From assembly GCA_015680905.1 (NCBI GenBank), contig CM027380.1:34712001-34776000 (forward strand): a stretch of DNA of 64,000 nt, written 5' to 3'. The notes below the pieces were generated by a model, which saw nothing but the letters and a program-made list of their open reading frames with translations, was not told where the DNA came from and made no database searches. Origin of the DNA: Coptis chinensis (lineage: Eukaryota; Streptophyta; Magnoliopsida; Ranunculales; Ranunculaceae). Each line of letters begins with the position of its first letter. Positions within the stretch are counted from its first letter, which is position 1. Positions 56,306 to 64,000 of the stretch are shown here, piece after piece. The position numbers and the translations under genes were made by a program.

Positions 56306-57129
56306 CTCAAAATTGCAGCTCTGGAATAGCTGCGAATGATCGGGAAACTACCCTTGAGAAAACTGGAATTTTTCTGGTCCACGCTCTCCCGGCGGCGATG
56401 CGCTCGAAGATTTGGAATTCCGGTGTTTGGGCGGGTCGCTCACCTTGAAAATTAGTCTTGCGCTCGACAAAAAATCTGAAAAAAAATTGCAGAGCGAGTC
56501 GCTCCTTTAGAAGCCTTGAGTCTTCGGAGTTCTTTGAAACTTCGGAAAAATGGGGCGAAAACGTGGGAATGGCGTGGGAGTGAAAGGTGAGTGATGGAGG
56601 TTAGGTGTAGTGTGAGTTGTGAGTGTAGAATGTATGAAGTTTATATAGGTTTTAAGTTGCTAAAAGCGGATCGGGAAGTTGCCAAAAGGTTTTCGGCGGT
56701 TTCGGAAATACCAAAATTTCCAAACGAAAGCGGAAACAACTCATTTTTCTTGATTCTAAAAACAAACCTAGTATCTTTTTAGGTTGAATTTATGATAGAA
56801 TCTACCTATTTAATCGAGATTTCATCCTACCATGATACTTATTCATAGATATGCCTAAAGCGGCCATATTTTCACCTTGACTCCATAATAAATTCTAAGA
56901 CTAGGGTCATATAAAATCATCTTTGGAATAGATAAAACCACCCCAAACAATTTGGGAAGGTGGGATCAATATTAAACAACCACGCATAATGAAAATAACG
57001 CATTATATTAAAATTTTCATTCAAGTACATTTCACTACAAAATTCAAATTACGGAAATAAAACTTACATTAAAATAAATGGCAATAATGAAACTACAAAT
57101 AAAAATAGAAACATCAAACAAGACTATCC
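56306..57129 (-). other. Inter-ORF region of element C
   Basis: No gene. It carries the reduced GC-rich array (56383-56505, GAGCGAGTCGCTC-type units), a TATA box in minus (56641-56647, CCTATATAAACTTCAT) and a PPT-like GTTTGGGGTGGT at 56937-56948. All have counterparts in A. Confidence 0.65.
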
Positions 57130-58258
57130 CTAATCACTCGATGGTAGCGAAGGGCACCGGTCGGGGATGGCTCTGAGCTCGATGGGCGGCACCATTAGAT
57201 CGCCGGCGGCGGCGACGTACCTCGATGATGGTGTGTCCTCGGAAGGAGAATCCCCGTGAGGTGGGAATCGTGCAAGCATGTCGTTCGGGCGGGTAGCTTG
57301 GAAGCTTCGGCCCTCATCTGTTCCACCTCTCATCTCTCTCACGGGTGCGGATCACCGAGTTATGATGCATCGTTACTGTCGAGTCAGGAGGTCTTGCGGA
57401 TAGTGTTGAGCGAGCGCGTACCCACGATGAATTCTGACCATCGTTACTGCATCGACCAACACCTCTCCGGGGCATCCCATCAAAACAAGTCAAAGTCCTC
57501 CTCATCCTCCCGGGGCATTCTGATTTCCCCATCCTCCTCGGCATTCTCGTTTCCCCATCCTCCCTCATCTTCTTCTCTATCCTCAGCCAACCTCTAAACT
57601 CGCTGGACACTCCTTATAGATCACGAAGGTTTGATTGTAGGGTGATGTAAAGACTATCGGGCGCTGTTTGCTCTCAACTTCAACATGATCTTGGTTATCA
57701 ACACGGGGAGAGGTCAACGGACTTCCCTACTCCCCTAATCATGCTAAGCAAAAACTCAAGATCTGGAACTTCGTACTTACGCTCCCGGAGTATCCATAAG
57801 ATGTGGAAGGCGATTCGGGCCGATATGTGACGACCTTCTCCTTCCCGGGGCGACCAATCCATCGAGCTGCGGCCATTTGGTTGGTTCCGAGGATGGTGGC
57901 GAACATAATGCGATCTCGCATTGTAGTTCCCTTCCGTGAACTATCCGTTCATCAATGGTTCTACCCATTATATTGGGACTCTGTAGCGTGATATCGGATA
58001 GATTCTAGCGGAATGCCTAGAATCTCAACCAACAACCGATAGTCACTTCCTTCCTCCTCTTAGCCACCATAACAAAATCCTAGTCCCTCCAACTCCCTCG
58101 TATTGTAGAGACCCGTCCGAACTAAGTCTTCGTGGTAATAGGCTTGGTCGAGCACCACAAGCTATTCGATCTCTCTTGATCATTTCATCAAGTAAAAGCG
58201 GCACGAAGTGGTCGCCCGATAAAAGCTTGTTACGGTAAAATTGGCGTTGTTGAGCCAT
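57130..58258 (-). pseudogene. Extra ORF1 of element C
   Basis: It starts MAQQRQFYRNKLLSGDHFVPLLLDEMIKRD, which keeps the DRFAPFYGDEM-type segment that A has lost. It ends ARFPPHGDSPSEDTPSS...LPSSD at 57130. Internal frames are broken many times. Same putative plant transposon protein-like family as in A and B. Confidence 0.65.
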
Positions 58259-59270
58259 TGGAAGTTTGAATACAATTTGAGGGTTTGTAGAAGGTAGGGG
58301 AAGCAATGAGGGACACCTCACTAAAAAGAACGATGGTAGTGGTGGTGTGGTGGCGGCATTTTTTTTTTTTTGATTTTCCGGTGGTTTTGTTGATGTAAAT
58401 TGGTGGAGGTTGTGGGAAGCGATTGGTGTAGATTTTGGGTTGGGTCTTGGATTGTGGAAAAGGTTAATTAGGTTTTCTTTTTAATTTTATTTTTAGGTGC
58501 GTGTTTGAAGCTTGTTAATGGCGGTTTGTGGAAAAACCGATGAAGCCCGATGGTGAAGATAATGGCGGGATTACTTGTCGGTGAAAGCGGGTTGGGCCTA
58601 AGCCCAAATCGAAATTTGTGAATTTTTGATTTTTTAGCAAAACTTCAAAGCAAAATTACGCCGTTACCAGTCGATTTTCTGAATGAGATATGGAAATGAT
58701 CGGGAGAATTTCCAATCAATGATGACATATAAGATAATGGAAAATGCCTCGAAGTGCGTGCGGCGTGACGTTATACAAGCGGCCCGATCTCTAAATTCAA
58801 GATTATGTCAACCGGATCGTAATACAATTAAGCGGCCTAAGCAACTGTAATGGGACATAAACATTCTAGGGCGGAAACACGAACACACCCACCCCAAACA
58901 AATTTTTTACAATGAAGCTTAGAAAATTTGTTTTAGCAGTGGATCTTTTAAAGTCAGATTCCCGAGACTTCCTAGATAACTATGTTTATTCTTTAATATA
59001 TATATATATATATATATATTTACTTTTAAAAAGAAAAACAATAAACAAGAAAGACATAATTCACCCCATAGAGAAGCGTGACTCAAAATCTGAGAAAACA
59101 TGCAAGAGTGGAAAGCGTGAATTATGTCAAGCGTGGACTTAGGATCCGATACTTACACCACACACTCCGTAGGGAGGGGCCGGTTACCTTAATGGTGCAC
59201 TCACCAATATATATGGAAATGAAAAGAAATGCACCAAACACAAAAGTTGAGTCGTTTATAGTCGGATACT
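58259..59270 (-). other. Post-integrase spacer of element C
   Basis: No gene. Colinear with 20240-21265 of A. PPT-like motif (58886-58899) and (AT)12 microsatellite (58996-59019). The match with A begins at about the integrase stop codon. Confidence 0.65.
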
Positions 59271-59945
59271 TTCGAGACTTTATCTAAACATATGTATGAA
59301 CATGCGGTTTATCATATATCAACAACCGAAATAGTTGTGGATCATTCCATAAATAAATATCTGAGAAAACATATCAAACACAATCAAGCACCAAGATTTC
59401 CTATGGCCTTAACCTAGTGAAATGAAAGCGAAGTCGGGATAACCCTATAAAGTAACCTAGCATGCACCTTCTTTTCATTTTTGAGCGAGTGGGTGTTCTA
59501 GTAAATAAGTGTGGAAAAGTGAATGGTTGTGGAGAATATGGTGGATATGGATAAGTTGTAGAAGGACAACATGTAAACAATGAGGATGTGGTTTTAGCCA
59601 AAACTCATTCATGGTGTGTGTAGGGACTGTTTCAAGTCTGAAAATGAAGGTGTCAAATGCTTTTATCTTACGAGTATTTGTTTACTAGGTGGATTTAAAA
59701 CTTATGAAGCCGCGGAAGAAACAAAAGGATCGAGTGCAAACTTCGAGATTCCTTTGAAAGGGTGGAAGGAGGAAGTCGAGGTGGATGTTGTGCAAAGTAG
59801 TTCTTGATAGGGTGAATCATCACCTGCTCTAAGAAACTCATCGAATTGCTCATCTATATTGGTCATATCCTCGTTACTATGATAGTCCTCTACATCTTTG
59901 AAAGTCATATATCTCATCCTCTTCCGTAATATGTGTATATCGACT
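59271..59945 (-). other. Unrelated sequence in place of RT-RNase H-integrase in element C
   Basis: It matches neither A, B nor D. It holds two modest minus-strand ORFs: 59702-59917 (acidic start, DVEDYHSNEDMTNIDEQFDE) and 59401-59601 (Pro/Thr/Ser-rich, YPYPPYSPQPFTFPHLF). I do not recognise either. It could be a captured host fragment, a remnant of another repeat, or a sequence from an unrelated Athila variant. Confidence 0.5.
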
Positions 59946-61000
59946 AGTGTAGGGATGGAAATGTTGAGTCTGAACTTCCAAAGGAAAGAAATTTGGGCAT
60001 ATGATTATCGGGGAATGTGTTGTTAAAATAATCTCGAGCAAAGCTCTCGATCATCTAACCTCTCCATCCATAGGCGAATCGAGGGTAGCTGTGTCTTTGT
60101 TTTAAAAACATTGACTTCAACGACAAGATGGCCAAAAGACATGGACATTGAACCATTGCGGCAATTAATGAGCTCATTGGGTTGCGGGAAAGGGCCCCTA
60201 AGATGATCGGGACCAGTGGTTAACGACCGTATCGAGGATGACAAAATCAGCCGGATAGTAAAAATCCTAAACTTTTACGAGAACATTTTTGACCACACCC
60301 TTAGGATCTTAATAGACCCGATCAGCTAATTGCAGCGTCATTTTAGTGGGTTGCATCTCGTCTAGACCTATTTGTCTATACAAATAAAAGCGGGGAGTAA
60401 GTTAACACTAGCCCCAAGTCTAATCTGATAGGATGACCGGGGTCCTTATCTTAACAATTCCATTATGTTGGGATAGAGTTGGGAATTGTTATGTTAAAAG
60501 CGTCTTTTGGTATATTGGTCTTACGCCTAGTAGTACACAATTCCTTAAGAAACTTAGCATGGTGTGGTAGCTTTTTAATAGCTTCGAGGAAGGGAAGATT
60601 TATAGTTAGATTCTTGAAAACATCCCTAATCTCCTCATAATTTGTATCCCTAGTTAACCACGGCTAATTTTTTGTGGAAGCGGTTGTTTTTGTCTATATT
60701 TAGCAATAATATCACCTAGATGTTTAACCGTGGCACTACGTTTCTTAGGTTGTGTTATAAGCGGGTACCTCTACGAGATTGGTAGGCTCTTGAGTTTCTA
60801 TTTGGTATCTAGTAAAATAGCGGTGTAGACTCTCTTGGTGGGGGTAGCTATAGGCATAGTTACTTTGTTATCAACCACTCTGCCGAGGCAGTGGTGATGG
60901 CCTTTAGCTCACCTACATTTTCATATTCATTACTAGTATTATTGGTTACCTCAAAGGCTGTATTTGTTGTTTAAGGATTAGGTATTTCGTGACACGGAAA
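59946..61000 (-). pseudogene. Protease region of element C
   Basis: In minus: GACTTGGGGCTAGTGTTAACTTACTCCC (the DLGASVNLLP site near 60395-60420), IKxPKG region, NxLINCRNGSMSMSFGHLVVEVNVF (60100-60190) and KFLSFGSSD at the left edge. Broken frames. Confidence 0.8.
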
Positions 61001-62482
61001 CACACCTTTGGGTTGGGCTTTATCTTGAGCCAACTGTTGGGTTAAATTATTAATGGATTGTAGAAGGCGTTGGTTAGATTGAGCCATGGTTTGGAAAAGT
61101 TTTGGCTTACTTGTATGAAGGTGTCAAAGGCGATCCGGTTGTGTGGGTGTAGTAGTCACGGGTGGTGTATTTGGAACTATTTCCGTGAATTATTTATGGG
61201 TGGATTTTGATAGTTATTATTTCTTTGGAGCGATACCTCTATTAGCATTATAATTATTATAACTACCTTGACCTTGTGCTTGACCTTGCCGAGGTTGCAC
61301 TTGGTTGTTATAATTATTAAAATTACCCGACCACGTCCTTGTCGTGGTGGAGCTTGGTTAAAACTTTGTGTTGGCCTAACATATTGATTATTGTACCACG
61401 GAGGTGTGGCGTGTTGGTTATTTCTCCAACCGAAGTTGGGATTTTGTCTTCAAGAGTTAGGTTCACTATTAATAGAACAAGCACTTTGTTCATAGGCAAT
61501 AGGGCCGATTAAAGTCGGGGATCTTTCGGGGCTCAATGAGAAACTACATGGATTTGAATTTACATTAATTGATGGGGATAGGCTTTTGTTGAACAGAAAT
61601 GGCCTCTACCTTTTTAGTGAGTGATTGATTAGAGTTTTAAGCTTCGGGATCGTGTTTAATTTCAAACATACCGTGGCCTTAAGCGTATTTGATGAACTAG
61701 CGAGAGTGGTGGATATCATCACTACCCCCCAGTTGTTATTTCGCTTAGTTTGATCCTCACAAAATTTATAAGCCTCAGGAGGCTCCTTTGTAAGAAACTA
61801 CCCCATTCATTATGTCTAGGACTTCTTTATGGTGGTGTAGAAGTCCTTTGAAAAAGCCACGAACTAGCGTGTCTTTTCGCTAAGTTATGATGTGGACACT
61901 CTATAAGGAGATCGGTGAAACAATTCCAAACCTCTCGAAAATGTTTCATGAGGATTTTGTCGAAAAAGAAATGAATCTTGGAAAGCATCTCATCCGTCTT
62001 TAGGGGTGGGTAAAAATGTTCCATAAACAATTTGAACAAGTTTAGCCCACGAGTCCTGAGAATTAGGCGTTTGGGCAGTTAACCACGCCGCCTTATCGGC
62101 TAAGGTGAAAGGGAATACCACGAGTTTAATTTGTTCGCACCAACCGTAGGATGGTGGAATGTTATTAGGACTTGTTCAATCTACGCGTAATCGATAAGGT
62201 TTTCATGGTCTAATCCATGAAAAGCGGGTAACAAATTAAAATATTTGGGGGATTAGGAAATCCCCCTTGGAGTGTCTGCTAGAGCGATGCAAGATTTGGG
62301 GCTATCACTCAAGGCTTTGTAGAAGTCGGAGAGAGAGGTCTCTTCTTCATCGGGCATTGTGTCAGTGATGTGTGTGAATTATTAGCTAGAGGTGTAGTGG
62401 GTGGTATACTAGATAGACTTGTTTGTTGGCGTTGTTGTGTAATTACGTTCGGTGTTTTTGTTAGGCCGGACCTTAATCTCAT
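61001..62482 (-). pseudogene. gag of element C
   Basis: The start is at 62482 (MRLRSG conserved; codons then broken). The capsid part FMEHFYPPLKTDEMLSKIHFF lies at 61960-62039. The zinc knuckle (first CysX2Cys not intact) is near 61510-61560. An Asn-rich tail follows near 61230-61320. Many small indels. Confidence 0.82.
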
Positions 62483-63007
62483 ACAAAGCTAAAACCAAAC
62501 TTAGCTAAACACATCAACACTCCAAACAATTTCGATATACTAGTATAAACCTCTAAGAGGAGATCGCGAGGTGTGGAAGAAAGGAATACTGATTAGCGTC
62601 CTTGCCCGGCTTATAAATAGCGTCTTGTTTACTCGTGTTTAGTGTATATAACAAGTTAGAAACTGAAAAACTTGAAAAATCAAAGTTGAGTCAAAGCGTG
62701 GAATTCGGAAAAATTAGCAAAGGTGGCGGGTTAGCTCTTATAGAAGCGTGATCGCTCCGTGTAATTTTCAAATTACGGTGTTTTTAAGGCGGGGTCGCTC
62801 CACGTGGGGGTGGGTCGGCTTCGTGTTCAGCTATAGAGCGCGAGTGCGCTCCTTATAAACGCAGTCCGCTTCGGTGTATTTTGTCGAGGAACTTTTCAGC
62901 GATGAATCGGAAAACCACGGTATGAATCAAACCGAGGGTGGGTGGGTGAAAATGGGACTTTAAGAAAAGTACTTACACTCACGAAAACAATGCGAAAGTG
63001 AAACTAA
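62483..63007 (-). other. 5' leader of element C, with reduced GC-rich array
   Basis: Array remnants at 62725-62905 (minus: GGAGCGCACTCGCGCTC, GGAGCGACCCCGCC, GGAGCGATCACGC). Otherwise AT-rich and noncoding. Confidence 0.65.
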
Positions 63008-63018
63008 GATGGCGGCCA
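63008..63018 (-). other. Primer-binding site of element C, shortened
   Basis: In minus TGGCCGCCATC, i.e. the A site (TGGCGCTGCTGCCATC) with five bases missing, two bases from the LTR end. Confidence 0.55.
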
Positions 63019-63020
63019 TT

Positions 63021-64000
63021 TGATAAGCGTAAAAGAATAGTTTTACTAATGAATAAAGCGATGAAACTCTAAACGTAAGTAAAACTAAACGATAGTTTAC
63101 GTGCCTAATTTATCAAAGATTCTACTCTCAATCCTATGAGATATAATGGAGTAGGAAGTTCGTTCCACTCCTAGTCCTTCCGCATGTTCATGTTCTCTAC
63201 GTATAAATACTCTTAACTCTTAAGTCTAATGAGAGATTTACGAAGTGGCAACTAGACTACGATGCAACTACCCACAAGATGCAACTAGTCAACTATGAGA
63301 ACAACTATGGGAATGCTACGTTGATTCTATTATAAGGAGTTAGAGGGGGATTGATTCCACCTTAACTCGACTTAATCCTACTAACGACGAATAAATTAAG
63401 TAATCGAATGAAGCTGCCAGCGAGAACAATATGGTTATTCCTAATCCCCTAATTACACATGGCATTCCTACCACTTCATAACTAGCATGTGAGCGATTAA
63501 ACCCATTCTCATGGTGAACTAATCGGCTTCTAGAGTGGAAAGGAAATTGCGAAGACTTCTACGATGTCGAATCAAGCTTTCATCAAGGCTTCTCAACCCC
63601 TCTAATGGAGGTTTAGCCGAGAATCATTACGCAATCATTTCCGATTAAATTAAAACTAAACATAATATAAAGAATTGAAATTTACTAATCTAAATTAAAC
63701 AATAATTAAAATCTAATTATTAACTAAGAATTGAATAACAGGTAATAAATGAAATCAGATCTAACACAAATGTAAATGACAAGAATCGAAATTAACAAAC
63801 TAGCTATTTTATTAATCAATCTAATTAAGAATAATAATTCTAGAGTTTAATCTAAAACAAGAATTGGATTTGAAACTAAACTTAACATAAAGAATTAAAT
63901 CTAGATCTAGAAGTTATTCTAATGGCTACTTTCTATTCTAAGCTATTTTTATTTTCTAACCTAATTCTCTACCCTTATCTACCATTAACAAAGAGTGAAG
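63021..64000 (-). repeat. 5' LTR of element C (partial, window edge)
   Basis: It ends CGCTTATCA in minus (TGATAAGCG in plus at 63021). It is homologous to the LTRs of A and B (AACCCCTCTAATGGAGGTTTAG at 63595-63616 in plus) and continues past the window. Confidence 0.9.

Larger units (their letters stand above)
55741..64000 (-). mobile_element. Athila-like element C, pol-deleted, right end off window
   Basis: Same family as A and B by LTR (starting 63021 in plus) and by colinear DNA homology. In minus: LTR, primer site, GC-rich leader, gag, protease, ~0.7 kb of unrelated sequence, post-integrase spacer, extra ORF1, inter-ORF region, partial ORF2. RT, RNase H and integrase are absent. The left end stops inside ORF2 at about 55741 against T protease, with no 3' UTR, PPT or LTR. 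Confidence 0.9.

Overview
The window is eukaryotic, almost certainly a flowering plant (probably a eudicot) with a repeat-rich genome. It is AT-rich and has no operon-like gene order. Nearly every base can be assigned to nested Ty3/gypsy LTR retrotransposons of the two large non-chromoviral plant lineages, Athila and Tat. I see no ordinary cellular gene, no tRNA or rRNA gene and no CRISPR array.

Layout. (1) 1-11761, minus strand: Athila-like element B, running off the left edge. In element order it has a 5' LTR (10269-11761), gag, protease, RT, RNase H, integrase and an extra 3' ORF. A solo LTR of the same family (5383-6859) sits in its protease-RT junction in the opposite orientation, flanked by the target duplication GCTAG. 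(2) 11762-12416: a short non-Athila flank. (3) 12417-27528, plus strand: Athila-like element A, complete, with two LTRs of 1523 and 1522 bp and target duplication GTAGG. It carries gag-pol and two extra 3' ORFs, all broken. (4) 27534-35453 and 53389-55740: a Tat-like host element T. Its pol reads on the minus strand, but two tandemly related extra genes with introns (28152-32609) read on the plus strand, and a ~120-bp tandem array lies between them and integrase. (5) 35454-53388, plus strand: element D, a second Athila-like family with a different LTR, inserted into the RNase H of T. It carries gag-pol and three extra 3' ORF modules, all heavily frameshifted. (6) 55741-64000, minus strand: Athila-like element C, which has lost RT, RNase H and integrase and has about 0.7 kb of unrelated sequence in their place. 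Its 5' LTR runs off the right edge.

How the parts work together. In a working element, Gag would form the particle, protease would cut the polyprotein, RT and RNase H would copy the RNA from the tRNA primer site next to the 5' LTR, and integrase would insert the DNA. Every copy here carries stops, frameshifts or lost catalytic residues, so none looks autonomous.

The most unusual signals are not in pol. The Athila 3' modules (each an ORF related to the putative plant transposon protein domain) are separated by repeated polypurine-tract-like motifs, some with an AGGA-loop hairpin just upstream. The second extra ORF has its own TATA box. Its GC-rich leader repeats the same GAGCGC...GCGCCC units that lie between the primer site and gag. 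A 1.5-kb noncoding 3' segment with small hairpins is shared by families whose LTR bodies differ. In T, the antisense extra genes have a plausible promoter (two G-boxes and a TATA box). In C, D and the right part of T, many changes look like CAG/CTG to CGG, which may be base-calling artefacts rather than biology.
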